64,000 bases of DNA from DATKNA01 sp963755755 (GTDB taxonomy: Bacteria; Actinomycetota; Actinomycetes; Actinomycetales; Kineosporiaceae), in contig CAVWLJ010000012.1 in NCBI GenBank assembly GCA_963755755.1, positions 186,001 through 250,000 of the forward strand, written 5' to 3'. The notes under the pieces were generated by a model that was given only the letters and a program-made list of their open reading frames with translations, had not been told where the DNA came from and ran no database searches. This document shows positions 8,609-16,781 of this stretch, one piece after another. The position numbers and the translations under genes were made by a program. How positions within the stretch are numbered: position 1 is the stretch's first letter; every line of letters starts with the position of its first letter.

Positions 8609-9414
8609 GGCGGCTGGTCGACGACAGCGGCACAGCCGTCGAGCTGCCGGACGTCGTCGAGCGGGTGGTCTCGATCGTCCCGTCGCTGACCGAGTCGATC
8701 GCCGTGACGGCCCCCGGTCTGCTCGTCGGCGCCACCGATTGGTGCACGCACCCCGCGGACCTCGACGTCCCCCGCGTCAAGGGCACGAAGAACCCGGACG
8801 TCGAGGCGATCGTCGCCCTCCTCCCCGACCTCGTGCTCGCCAACGCGGAGGAGAACCGGGCGCCCGACCTCGAGGCGCTGCGTGCCGCGGGACTGGCCGT
8901 CTGGGTCACCGACGTCCGGACCGTCGACGGCGCCTTCACCTCGCTCGCCCGGATGGTCAACGCGTGCGGGCTGCGCCGGCCGGCGTGGATCGACGAGGCC
9001 GCGGGCGCGTGGGCCGGCGTCCGGCCCATGGACCCGCGACGCCGCGCGGTCGTGCCGATCTGGCGGCGCCCGTGGATGGCGGTCGGCTCCGACACCTTCA
9101 CCGGGGCCGTGCTCGCGCGGCTCGGCGTCGACAACGTGCTCGCCTCCTCTGCGGACCGGTACCCCAGGATCGCGCCGGACGACGTCCCGCCCGTCGACCT
9201 CGTCGTCCTGCCGGACGAGCCGTACCTGTTCACGGCGGACGACGGTCCCGAGGCGTTCCCCGGCGTCCCCGCCGCGCTCGTCTCCGGCCGCCACCTCACC
9301 TGGTACGGCCCGTCGCTGGTGGAGGCCCCCGGCGTGCTCCGGGCCCAGCTCGCCGCGGCCGTTCTCCCCTCGCAGCCCGAAGTCGCGCGGCGAGGCGACC
9401 AGGCACCCCGTTGA
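8605..9414 (+). CDS. helical-backbone metal receptor (cobalamin-binding-like), no signal peptide
   Basis: A 269-residue protein with the fold of BtuF/FhuD-type receptors. RVVSIVPSLTESIAV near residue 20, GATDWCTHPADL near 45 and KGTKNPDVEAI near 60 are hallmarks of the single-chain receptors often annotated as cobalamin-binding. The two-lobed pattern continues through PWMAVGSDTF, DVPPVDLVVLPDEPY and LTWYGPSLVEAP. There is no signal peptide, lipobox or nearby ABC permease, so it probably acts in the cytoplasm. GTG 8605 overlaps the stop of the luciferase-like gene, which suggests a joint role that is not described. The ligand is unproven. Confidence 0.78.
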   Translation: MRRLVDDSGTAVELPDVVERVVSIVPSLTESIAVTAPGLLVGATDWCTHPADLDVPRVKGTKNPDVEAIVALLPDLVLANAEENRAPDLEALRAAGLAVWVTDVRTVDGAFTSLARMVNACGLRRPAWIDEAAGAWAGVRPMDPRRRAVVPIWRRPWMAVGSDTFTGAVLARLGVDNVLASSADRYPRIAPDDVPPVDLVVLPDEPYLFTADDGPEAFPGVPAALVSGRHLTWYGPSLVEAPGVLRAQLAAAVLPSQPEVARRGDQAPR

Positions 9415-9447
9415 CCGTCGTCTCTCGTCAGACCTAGCTTGCGAGGC

Positions 9448-9915
9448 GTGACTCTCGAGGAGATCGTCGCCGGCTTCCGGTCCTCGAACGACGCGGCCGT
9501 CGAGCTCGTGTCGGCACTGGCGCCGGACCAGTGGCGGCGGGTGACCGTCGCGGAAGGGTGGCCCGTGGGCGTCGCCGCCCGGCACATCGCGCTGGGCCAC
9601 CGTCAGTTCGTGGGCTGGGTGGACGCCATGGTGGCCGGGCGTCCCGTCGATCCCGGAGACCTCGACGCCGTGAACGCCCGGCACGCGGCCGCCGGGATCG
9701 TCGCGGAGCCCGACGAGGTCGCACACCTGCTCCGCACGGAAGGCGACGCGGCCCTGGCGGCCCTCACGTCGCTGTCTCCGGACGACGTCGCAGGCGAGGT
9801 CGACTTCGGGGGCCGGCGGCTGCCGCGGATCGCACTGCTGGGGGCCTCGGTGCGGCACGTCGACGCGCACCTGGCGAGCATCCGCGCGTCGGTCGCGGGC
9901 CGGGACCTGGCGTGA
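9448..9915 (+). CDS. DinB/maleylpyruvate isomerase-like fold protein
   Basis: A 155-residue four-helix-bundle protein with spaced histidines expected to bind a metal (AARHIALGHRQF near residue 45, ASVRHVDAHLASI near 135). The superfamily includes mycothiol-dependent enzymes and many uncharacterised proteins. GTG 9448 gives VTLEEIVAGFRSS; an in-frame TTG at 9439 would add three residues. It lies 33 bp downstream of the receptor gene on the same strand and converges on panB. No specific reaction can be assigned. Confidence 0.65.
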   Translation: MTLEEIVAGFRSSNDAAVELVSALAPDQWRRVTVAEGWPVGVAARHIALGHRQFVGWVDAMVAGRPVDPGDLDAVNARHAAAGIVAEPDEVAHLLRTEGDAALAALTSLSPDDVAGEVDFGGRRLPRIALLGASVRHVDAHLASIRASVAGRDLA

Positions 9916-9948
9916 CGGACTCCGTGACGTGGACCCTGGTCGGGGTCG

Positions 9949-10836
9949 TCAGCTCTCGAAGCTGTGCTCAGGTGCGGGGAACTCGCCCGCCTTCACATCG
10001 GTGGCATAGGCGCGGGCGGCGTCGAGCATCACCTGGTGCAGGTCCGCGTAGCGCTTGACGAAGCGGGGTGCCTTGCCCGTGCGCAGGCCCATCATGTCCT
10101 GCCAGACCAGCACCTGGCCGTCGCAGTCGGGGCCGGCCCCGATGCCGATCGTCGGGATCTCGAGCGTCTTCGTGATCTGCGCCGCGACCGGCGCCGGCAC
10201 CATCTCGAGGACGACGGCGAAGGCGCCGGCCTCCTCCAGCGCCAGCGCGTCGTCGAGCAGTCGATGCGCGCCGTCATCGCCGCGACCCTGCACCCGGTAG
10301 CCGCCGATGGCGTGCTCCGCCTGCGGGGTGAAGCCGATGTGCGCCATGACGGGGATGCCGGCGCCGACGATGCGCTCCACGCTCGGCGCCACCCGCGCGC
10401 CGCCCTCGAGCTTGACCGCGTGCGCGAGCCCCTCCTTCATCATCCGGACGCTCGTCGCGAGCGCCTGGTCGGGGCCCGACTGGTAGGAGCCGAAGGGGAG
10501 GTCGGCCACGACGAGCGTGCGGCGGGCGCTCCGGCTCACGGCGCGGACCAGCGGCAGCAGTTCGTCGACCGTCACCGGCACGGTGGTCTCGTAGCCGAGC
10601 ACGTTGTTCGCCGCCGAGTCGCCGACGAGCAGCACGGGGATGCCGGCCTCCTCGAACACGGCCGCCGCGTACTGGTCGTAGGCGGTGAGCATCGCGAAGC
10701 GCTCGCCGCGTTCCTTCATCTGCCGCAGGTGGTGCACGCGCGTGCGCCGGGGCGGGGGAACGGCGCCCGGGGCGGCGGCGTCCGCCGGAGCCGGACCGGT
10801 GCCGTACGGAGCGGGCTCGTCGCTGCTCGTCGTCAT
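9949..10836 (-). CDS. panB: 3-methyl-2-oxobutanoate hydroxymethyltransferase
   Basis: A 295-residue PanB that transfers a hydroxymethyl group from methylenetetrahydrofolate to 2-oxoisovalerate, the first committed step of pantothenate synthesis. The order of motifs is standard: FAMLTAYDQYAA, LVGDSAANNVLGYETT (Mg-binding Asp), VVADLPFGSYQ, PVMAHIGFTPQ, LEMVPAPVA, and TIGIGAGPDCDGQVLVWQD. The first 35 residues are a low-complexity extension common in actinobacteria. ATG 10836 overlaps the nadE stop by 4 bp (ATGA on the minus strand), so the two cofactor genes form an operon, nadE first. Confidence 0.96.
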   Translation of the reverse strand: MTTSSDEPAPYGTGPAPADAAAPGAVPPPRRTRVHHLRQMKERGERFAMLTAYDQYAAAVFEEAGIPVLLVGDSAANNVLGYETTVPVTVDELLPLVRAVSRSARRTLVVADLPFGSYQSGPDQALATSVRMMKEGLAHAVKLEGGARVAPSVERIVGAGIPVMAHIGFTPQAEHAIGGYRVQGRGDDGAHRLLDDALALEEAGAFAVVLEMVPAPVAAQITKTLEIPTIGIGAGPDCDGQVLVWQDMMGLRTGKAPRFVKRYADLHQVMLDAARAYATDVKAGEFPAPEHSFES

Positions 10837-12662
10837 GACAGCTCCTTCTCCTCGCGGCCCTCGCGGCTCTGCGGCGGGTCGGCGTCCGGCCCGTCGCCCG
10901 ACCGGTGCTCCCGCCACCGCGTGGTGATCGGCAGCCGGCGGTCGCGGCCGAAGGCCACCGGCGACGTCTTGGGGCCGGGGGCGGACTGCCGGCGCTTCCA
11001 CTCCGCACGGTCGACCATCGTGACGACGCTGTCGATCATCTCGGGCGGGAAGCCGTCGGCGATGAGCTCCGACCGGCCGTGCGCCTGCTCGACGTAGCGC
11101 TCCAGGAGCGGGTCGAGCTCCTCGTACGGCGGCAGCGTGTCCTGGTCCGTCTGGCCCGGCCGGAGCTCCGCAGAGGGGGCCTTGGTGATCGTGCTCTCCG
11201 GGATCGGCGGGGCCTCGCCGCGCCGCGTCGCCTCGGCGTTGCGCCAGCGGGCGAGCTCCCAGACCAGGGTCTTCGGGACGTCCTTGACGGGGTTGAAGCC
11301 GCCGACGGAGTCGCCGTAGATGGTCGAGTAGCCGACAGCGAGCTCGCTCTTGTTGCCCGTCGTCAGCACCAGGTGGTTCTCCTGGTTGGAGATCCCCATC
11401 AGGATGACGCCGCGGACCCTGGCCTGGAGGTTCTCCTCCGCGACGCCGGTCAGCCCGAGCGCCTGGAGGAACGCGTCGACCATCGGCGCGATGGGGACGA
11501 TCCGGTAGTCGAGGCCGGTCCGCTTGGCCAGCTCGGCGGCGTCGTCGCGGGAGTGCTCGCTGGAGTAGTCGCTCGGCATGGAGACGCCGACGACGTTGGC
11601 GGCGCCGATCGCGTCGCAGGCGATCGTGGCGACGAGGGTCGAGTCGATCCCGCCGGAGAGCCCGAGAACCACTGACCGGAAGCCGTTCTTGCGCACGTAG
11701 TCCCGCAGACCCAGGACGACCGCCCGGTAGACCTCGGCCGCGGTCGTCGGCAGCGGCTCGGCGACGGAGTTCTCGTGCGGCTGGTAGGCGGGGACGGGCT
11801 CCTCGCTCAGCACCACGTGCCGGATGCCTTCGACGGCGGGCGGGTTCTCGTGCGCGGCGTCCAGAGGGAGGTCGAGGTCGACGACGAGGAGGGCCTCCTC
11901 GAACTGCGGCCCCCGGGCGAGCACCGTGCCGTCGGCGGCGACGACGATCGAGTCGCCGTCGAAGACCAGGTCGTCCTGCGCGCCGACCATGTTGACGTAG
12001 GCCAGCGTGCAGCCGGCCTCGGCGGCGCGCTGGGCGGCCAGCTTGCGCCGGACGTCGTCCTTGTCCCGCTCGTAGGGGGAGCCGTTGACGACGAGCAGGA
12101 GCTCGGCGCCCGCGCGGCGGGTCAACGCGACGGGGCCGCCGTCCTGCCAGATGTCCTCGCAGATGACGATCGCGACGTCGACGCCGTCGACGCGGACGAC
12201 GGTGAGGTCCTTGCCGGGCGTGAAGATCCGGAACTCGTCGAAGACGCCGTAGTTGGGGAGGTGGTGCTTCGCGTAGCGGGCGACCACGCGGCCGCGATGG
12301 AGGACGGCGGCGGCGTTCTGCGGGGCGCCCTTCGGGACGAAGACGTCGGGCCGCTCGTCGACGTTGCGCTCGTCGGGGTCGACCCGGTCGAGGTAGCCGA
12401 CGACGACGGGCAGGTCGCCGAGGCCGTCGGCGTCCAGGTCGCGCGCGAGCTGCTCGACCGCGCCCCGACTGGCGTCGACGAAGCTCGACCGGAGCGCCAG
12501 GTCCTCCACCGGGTAGCCGGTGAGGTGCATCTCGGGGAAGGCGACGAGGTGGGCGCCGGCCTCCCGCGCCTTCGCCGTCCACTGCCGCACGATCGCGGCG
12601 TTGCCTCGGAGATCACCGACGGTGGAATCGACCTGGGCCAGGGCGAGCCGCAGCTGGGGCAT
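10833..12662 (-). CDS. nadE: glutamine-dependent NAD+ synthetase
   Basis: A 609-residue two-domain enzyme that makes NAD+ from deamido-NAD+, ATP and glutamine. The N-terminal nitrilase-type glutaminase domain shows FPEMHLTGYPVED (Glu) and VIVICEDIW (Cys). The C-terminal synthetase domain has the ATP pyrophosphatase loop VLGLSGGIDSTLVA near residue 340 and the LVLTTGNKSELAVGYST block. The last about 20 residues are a charged, non-conserved tail. ATG 12662 begins at once with the nitrilase strand MPQLRLALAQ. The gene is intact, unlike several neighbours, and overlaps panB. Confidence 0.96.
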   Translation of the reverse strand: MPQLRLALAQVDSTVGDLRGNAAIVRQWTAKAREAGAHLVAFPEMHLTGYPVEDLALRSSFVDASRGAVEQLARDLDADGLGDLPVVVGYLDRVDPDERNVDERPDVFVPKGAPQNAAAVLHRGRVVARYAKHHLPNYGVFDEFRIFTPGKDLTVVRVDGVDVAIVICEDIWQDGGPVALTRRAGAELLLVVNGSPYERDKDDVRRKLAAQRAAEAGCTLAYVNMVGAQDDLVFDGDSIVVAADGTVLARGPQFEEALLVVDLDLPLDAAHENPPAVEGIRHVVLSEEPVPAYQPHENSVAEPLPTTAAEVYRAVVLGLRDYVRKNGFRSVVLGLSGGIDSTLVATIACDAIGAANVVGVSMPSDYSSEHSRDDAAELAKRTGLDYRIVPIAPMVDAFLQALGLTGVAEENLQARVRGVILMGISNQENHLVLTTGNKSELAVGYSTIYGDSVGGFNPVKDVPKTLVWELARWRNAEATRRGEAPPIPESTITKAPSAELRPGQTDQDTLPPYEELDPLLERYVEQAHGRSELIADGFPPEMIDSVVTMVDRAEWKRRQSAPGPKTSPVAFGRDRRLPITTRWREHRSGDGPDADPPQSREGREEKELS

Positions 12663-12716
12663 GGTCCGAGCCTAGTTCCGTGCGCGCTCCAGCGATCGTT
12701 GCGGTGGTCGTCGACG

Positions 12717-13505
12717 TCACGCCTGCTGTGGTGACACCACCAGGGTCTGCGCGCCGCGGCCGACCCGGCCGCGCTCGTCCCACAGCGAGGACGCCGCGAG
12801 CCCGGTCCCGCCGGCCTCGTACCGGGTTGCCGCGTCGAGGAGCACCCACGCCCCGACCAGCGGCCGCGACAAGTGGACGTCGAGGTCGATGTTGACGAAG
12901 GACCAGGCGCTCCAGTCGAGGTTCGCCGAGATCCCGTTGCCGGAGTCGGCGGAGAGGACCGCGCGCTGCAGCCCGCTCGGCTCCTCCCCGGGGACGACGG
13001 GGATGCGGGCGCGCGTCCAGACCGTGGCCGGGCCGGGGCCGACGGGGTCACCGCCGACGACGCGCCACTCCATCGCCCGGGCGTACCCGAACCGCCAGCC
13101 CTGCAACGTCGCTTCCGTCTCGTCCGGGGGCGGCACCGCGGCCGGCGGCTGCTGGTCGAGCACCGGCGTCTGCGAGTCGGCGGCCCGCACGTGCCAGACC
13201 CGGGCGTGGAGGACGTCGCGGCGGGCGGCGGTCATCACCGACTCCGTCAGGGTGATCCGCCGTCCGCCGCGGACCACGCGGGCGCTGACCTCGACCGGAC
13301 CCACGGGCACGGCGGACAGGAAATCGATGCTCGCCCGCAGGGCGACGAGCCCGGCGGCCGCCTCGTCCGCCGCCTGCTCGCACGCCCGGACCAGCAGCGC
13401 CGAGGGCGGCCCGCCGTGCATGTGCGCCGCCGACCAGGGCCCGATGCACGCCTCCTCGCCCTGGAATCGTCCGTCGCCGATCGGGGTGAAGAAGGCGTCG
13501 CTCAC
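12717..13505 (-). CDS. acyl-CoA thioesterase (double hot-dog) family protein
   Basis: A 262-residue protein of the TesB-like thioesterase superfamily. The first half has MHGGPPSALLVRACE and the RASIDFLSAVPVGPVEVSA strand. The second half has SANLDWSAWSFVNIDLDVHLSRP and LGTGLAASSLWDERG-type blocks, typical of the second hot-dog repeat. It probably hydrolyses acyl-CoA in the cytoplasm. GTG 13505 is chosen because the next upstream in-frame codons are Arg-rich and lie in the repeat region. It is transcribed away from the DUF559 gene, and the 66-nt palindrome at 13529 sits between the two starts. Confidence 0.78.
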   Translation of the reverse strand: MSDAFFTPIGDGRFQGEEACIGPWSAAHMHGGPPSALLVRACEQAADEAAAGLVALRASIDFLSAVPVGPVEVSARVVRGGRRITLTESVMTAARRDVLHARVWHVRAADSQTPVLDQQPPAAVPPPDETEATLQGWRFGYARAMEWRVVGGDPVGPGPATVWTRARIPVVPGEEPSGLQRAVLSADSGNGISANLDWSAWSFVNIDLDVHLSRPLVGAWVLLDAATRYEAGGTGLAASSLWDERGRVGRGAQTLVVSPQQA

Positions 13506-13525
13506 GACGCGGACGCTATCGGCCC

Positions 13526-13597
13526 GCCGTCGTTCGTCACGAGGCGCTCGGGCCGCCGGTTGTCGCAGGACAGCGGGCGACAATGACGAACGACCGC
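13526..13597. repeat. 66-nt palindromic element, copy 1 (upstream of DUF559 gene A)
   Basis: Arm GTCGTTCGTCA at 13529-13539 is matched by its exact reverse complement TGACGAACGAC at 13584-13594, with a 44-nt spacer. The left arm is preceded by GCC as in the other three copies. The spacer holds a smaller hairpin (TGTCGC paired with GCGACA). The element fills the gap between the divergent thioesterase and DUF559 genes; its right arm would give an ATG (13583) reading M-T-N-D. Not a transcription terminator in the usual sense: no T-tract. Confidence 0.85.
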
Positions 13598-13621
13598 GGT
13601 TGCTCCACAGGAGTCGCACCC

Positions 13622-14548
13622 GTGCTCCCTCCGTCCACAGCGGCTTCGCGGCTCGCGCCGCCGATGCCGGTAGCCCGCGAACCTCTGAGCGTGCATCCGA
13701 TCGACGTCCTGCGTTCGTACGGCGGGCGAGCCCGCACGGCGGACCTCATCGGGCACACCACCCGGTGGCAGCTCGAGGTCGCGGTCGCGGCCGGCGAGGT
13801 CGTGCGCGTCCGCCGTGGCGTCTACGTCCTGCCCGTGCTCCCCGACCCGCATGTCGCGGCCGCGCGGGCGGGTGGCGTGCTCTCGCACGCGAGCGCGGCC
13901 GATGCCTGGAACCTGTCCCTGCTCATGTCACCGACCGTCGTCCACGTCACCGTGCCGCACGGTGCACGCCCCACCCCGCAGCCCGGCGTGGTCCTGCACT
14001 GGTCGACGGCGTCCCTGCCTGCCGAGGCCCGGGTCACGCCGATCGTGCGGACCGTCCTGGACTGCGCCTCCGCGATGCCGTTCGCGCAGGCCCTCGGGGT
14101 CGCCGACAGCGCGGTCTCCCGCGGCCTGGTCACCCCGGCGCAGCTGATGTCCGCCGCGAGCACGAGCCCGAGGCGGGGTCGTGGGCGGCGCCTGCGGGTG
14201 GCGAGCGCCGCGGACGCCGGAGCGGCGAATGCGTTCGAGTCCTGCCTCCGAGGCATCGTCCTTAACGCCGGCGTCACCGGCTTCCAGCCGCAGCTTCGGA
14301 TCGAGCTGGCGGGGCGAGTCGTGCGGGTGGACCTCGGCGACCCGGCGCGACGCCTGGTGCTGGAGGCTGACAGCTTCGAGCACCACGGCACGCGGGACGC
14401 GTTGGTTCGCGACTGCCGGCGCTACGACGAACTCGTGCGCGAGGGGTGGCGGGTGCTGCGGTTCAGCTGGGAGCACGTGGTCTTCCAGCAGGAGTGGGTG
14501 GCGGAGACGGTGGTCCTCACCTGCCGTCGTTCGTCACGAGCGCGTTGA
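13622..14548 (+). CDS. DUF559 nuclease-like protein with AbiEi-type N-terminus (copy A)
   Basis: A protein of about 300 residues. The N-terminal part (DVLRSYGGRARTADL, then VRVRRGVYVLPVLPDP and GVLSHASAADAW) resembles the winged-helix antitoxin domain of AbiEi-like proteins. The C-terminal part is a DUF559/Vsr-like endonuclease fold: VVRVDLGD, LVLEADSFEHH, DCRRYDELVREGW, VLRFSWEHV, with the Asp and Glu-x-Asp expected of PD-(D/E)XK nucleases. The start is uncertain. GTG 13622 has AGGAG at 8 nt; ATG 13583 lies inside the palindrome arm; GTG 13691 matches where similarity to copy B begins. The frame is intact. The C-terminal residues are encoded by the downstream palindrome. Partner and target are unknown. 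Confidence 0.78.
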   Translation: MLPPSTAASRLAPPMPVAREPLSVHPIDVLRSYGGRARTADLIGHTTRWQLEVAVAAGEVVRVRRGVYVLPVLPDPHVAAARAGGVLSHASAADAWNLSLLMSPTVVHVTVPHGARPTPQPGVVLHWSTASLPAEARVTPIVRTVLDCASAMPFAQALGVADSAVSRGLVTPAQLMSAASTSPRRGRGRRLRVASAADAGAANAFESCLRGIVLNAGVTGFQPQLRIELAGRVVRVDLGDPARRLVLEADSFEHHGTRDALVRDCRRYDELVREGWRVLRFSWEHVVFQQEWVAETVVLTCRRSSRAR

Positions 14549-14591
14549 TCAGCGCGTTGTACCTGGAGGCGCCCAGGCAATGACGAACGAG
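14523..14591. repeat. 66-nt palindromic element, copy 2 (downstream of DUF559 gene A)
   Basis: GCC-GTCGTTCGTCA at 14523-14536 pairs with TGACGAACGA at 14581-14590 (10 of 11 positions), again with a 44-nt spacer. Inside the spacer CCTGG/CCAGG can form a smaller hairpin. Copies 1 and 2 share arms and spacer length; their spacer sequences share only their ends (CGAG..., ...CAA). The left arm contributes the last codons and lies just before the TGA (14546-14548) of the DUF559 gene. Confidence 0.83.
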
Positions 14592-14706
14592 CGTCGTCGG
14601 GGGCGCGGCGGCGGGCTTGGTTACGCTGACCGACGGGTCGGCGACACGCCCGCGTCATACGCGGGTACGACACTGGGCCCGGACGACGACGAAGGGACGC
14701 GCACGC

Positions 14707-16044
14707 ATGGACAGGCAGCAGGAGTTCGTGCTCCGCACGATCGAGGAGCGCGACATCCGGTTCGTCCGGCTGTGGTTCACCGACGTCCTGGGCGCGCTCA
14801 AGTCCGTCGCGGTCGCGCCGGCCGAGCTCGAGGGGGCGTTCGCCGAGGGCATCGGCTTCGACGGCTCCGCGATCGAGGGGCTCGCCCGCGTCTACGAGGC
14901 CGACATGCTGGTCCGGCCGGACCCGAGCACGTTCGCCGTCCTGCCCTGGCGCGGCGAGCACCACGGCACGGCCCGGATGTTCTGCGACATCCTCACGCCC
15001 GACGGCGAGCCCACGCTCAACGACCCCCGCCACGTCCTCAAGCGCGCGCTGAACAAGGCCGCCCAGCACGGGCTGACCTTCTACACGCACCCCGAGATCG
15101 AGTTCTACCTGCTCAAGGACCTCCCCGAGCCCGGCGGGCAGCCGGAACCGGTCGACCGCGCCGGCTACTTCGACCACGTCCCGCGCGGCACCACGCACGA
15201 CTTCCGCCGGGCGGCGATCGGGGTGCTCGAGAGCATGGGCATCAGCGTCGAGTTCAGCCACCACGAGGGCGGGCCGGGGCAGAACGAGATCGACCTCCGC
15301 TACGCCGACGCGCTGAGCATGGCCGACAACATCATGACGTTCCGGACCGTGATCAAGGAGGTCGGCCTCGAGCAGGGCGTCTACGCCACGTTCATGCCGA
15401 AGCCGTACCCCGACCACCCCGGCTCGGGCATGCACACCCACCTCTCCCTCTTCGAGGGCGACCGCAACGCCTTCCACGAGGCCGGCGCGGAGTACCAGCT
15501 GAGCAAGGTCGCCCGGCAGTTCATCGCCGGGGTCCTCGCGCACGCCTCCGAGATCACCGCGGTGACCAACCAGTGGGTCAACTCCTACAAGCGGCTGTGG
15601 GGCGGCGGCGAGGCGCCGAGCTACGTGTGCTGGGGGCACAACAACCGCTCCGCGCTCATCCGCGTCCCGATGTACAAGCCGGGCAAGGGCAACTCGACGC
15701 GCATCGAGTACCGCGCGCTCGACTCCGCGTGCAACCCGTACCTGGCCTTCGCCCTCCTGCTCGCCGCCGGCCTCAAGGGCATCGACGAGGGTCTGGACCT
15801 GCCCGACGGCGCCGAGGACGACGTCTGGGCGCTGACGGACGCCGAGCGGCGCGCCCTCGGCATCAAGCCGCTGCCGACGAGCCTGGCGGAGGCGATCCAC
15901 ATCATGGAGGACTCGGAGCTGGTCGCCGAGACGCTCGGCGAGGGCGTCTTCGACTTCTTCCTGCGGAACAAGCGGCAGGAGTGGGCGGACTACCGCCAGC
16001 AGGTGACTCCGTTCGAGCTCAACCGTTACCTTCCGCTGCTGTGA
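14707..16044 (+). CDS. glnA2: glutamine synthetase type I, GlnA2 class
   Basis: A 445-residue glutamine-synthetase family protein, shorter than the main GlnA at 33394. It shows the beta-Grasp start (RDIRFVRLWFTDVLG), the catalytic EIEFYLL, GPGQNEIDLRY and GSGMHTHLSL blocks, and NSTRIEYRALDSACNPYL near the C-terminus. At the place where GlnA has the adenylylated Tyr it has EGLDLPDG, with no Tyr, so it is probably not a GlnE target. In actinobacteria GlnA2 proteins are linked to polyamine or glutamine metabolism. ATG 14707. The next gene overlaps by 4 bp. Confidence 0.92.
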   Translation: MDRQQEFVLRTIEERDIRFVRLWFTDVLGALKSVAVAPAELEGAFAEGIGFDGSAIEGLARVYEADMLVRPDPSTFAVLPWRGEHHGTARMFCDILTPDGEPTLNDPRHVLKRALNKAAQHGLTFYTHPEIEFYLLKDLPEPGGQPEPVDRAGYFDHVPRGTTHDFRRAAIGVLESMGISVEFSHHEGGPGQNEIDLRYADALSMADNIMTFRTVIKEVGLEQGVYATFMPKPYPDHPGSGMHTHLSLFEGDRNAFHEAGAEYQLSKVARQFIAGVLAHASEITAVTNQWVNSYKRLWGGGEAPSYVCWGHNNRSALIRVPMYKPGKGNSTRIEYRALDSACNPYLAFALLLAAGLKGIDEGLDLPDGAEDDVWALTDAERRALGIKPLPTSLAEAIHIMEDSELVAETLGEGVFDFFLRNKRQEWADYRQQVTPFELNRYLPLL

Positions 16045-16781
16045 GCACCGTCCCGCACCTCGTCGTCGTCCAGCACCAGGCCGACGGTCCGCTCGGGCGC
16101 CTGGAGCGGCGGTTCGCGGCCTCGACGCGCCTCGACGTCCGCCGGCCCGACCGCGGCGACGCGCTGCCCGAGGACCTCACCGACGTCCACGGGCTCGTCG
16201 TCCTGGGTGGCTCGATGGCGGCGTGGGAGGACGAGCGCGCGCCCTGGTTGCCGCGCACGCGTGCGCTGATGGCGGAGGCGGTCGACACCGGCGTCCCGCT
16301 GCTCGGGATCTGCCTCGGCGCGCAGCTGCTCGCGCACGCCACCGGCGGCCGGGTCGAGCGCGGCTCCTTCGGCATCGAGGCGGGTCTCGGTCGCATCGTC
16401 CCGACCGAGGACGCCGAGGGCGACCCGCTGATGTCCGTGCTGCCCCCCGACGGCTACCTCGGCACGCAGGGGCACCAGGACGCGATCGTCGAGCTCCCGC
16501 CCGGCGCCGTTCTGCTCGGCGCCGGCGACCCGTACCCGCACCAGGCGTTCCGGCTCGGCGCGGTGGCCTGGGGCGTCCAGTACCACCCCGAGGTGACGGC
16601 CGCCGACTTCGCCGGCTGGATGCGCGAGGACGCCGACGCCGTGGTCGCCGCCGGCCTCGACCCCGACGAGGTCGCCCGCAGCGTCGAGGCCGCCGACCCG
16701 CTGCTCGACGAGCTCGCCGCCGCGCACGCCGCGGCGTTCCTCGGGGTGGTGAGCGGAACCTCGGTCGGCGCGCGCCGGTGA
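16041..16781 (+). CDS. class I glutamine amidotransferase (GMP-synthase-like)
   Basis: A 246-residue stand-alone GATase1 domain. The nucleophile Cys sits in LLGICLGAQLLAHATGG near residue 95 and the His-Glu of the triad in GVQYHPEV near 180; a turn VVLGGSMAAWED precedes. Such proteins hydrolyse glutamine or gamma-glutamyl compounds. GTG 16041 overlaps the glnA2 stop, and its own stop overlaps the glnE start, so all three are coupled. A glutamine-cleaving or gamma-glutamyl-amine-cleaving activity next to GlnA2 is plausible but inferred from position. Confidence 0.88.
   Translation: MSTVPHLVVVQHQADGPLGRLERRFAASTRLDVRRPDRGDALPEDLTDVHGLVVLGGSMAAWEDERAPWLPRTRALMAEAVDTGVPLLGICLGAQLLAHATGGRVERGSFGIEAGLGRIVPTEDAEGDPLMSVLPPDGYLGTQGHQDAIVELPPGAVLLGAGDPYPHQAFRLGAVAWGVQYHPEVTAADFAGWMREDADAVVAAGLDPDEVARSVEAADPLLDELAAAHAAAFLGVVSGTSVGARR

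Noticed and set aside
7906..9870. 654-codon open frame on the minus strand
   Set aside because: Composition is Arg/Gly/His-rich and it mirrors three well-supported plus-strand genes; it is an artefact of high GC.
13583..13664. ATG 13583 as the certain start of DUF559 gene A
   Set aside because: It lies in the palindrome arm with no ribosome site, whereas GTG 13622 has AGGAG at 8 nt, and similarity to copy B begins only near 13691.
13505..14600. Insertion sequence around DUF559 gene A
   Set aside because: No transposase and no target-site duplication were found; the palindromes are identical-type hairpins at each end rather than terminal inverted repeats of one element.
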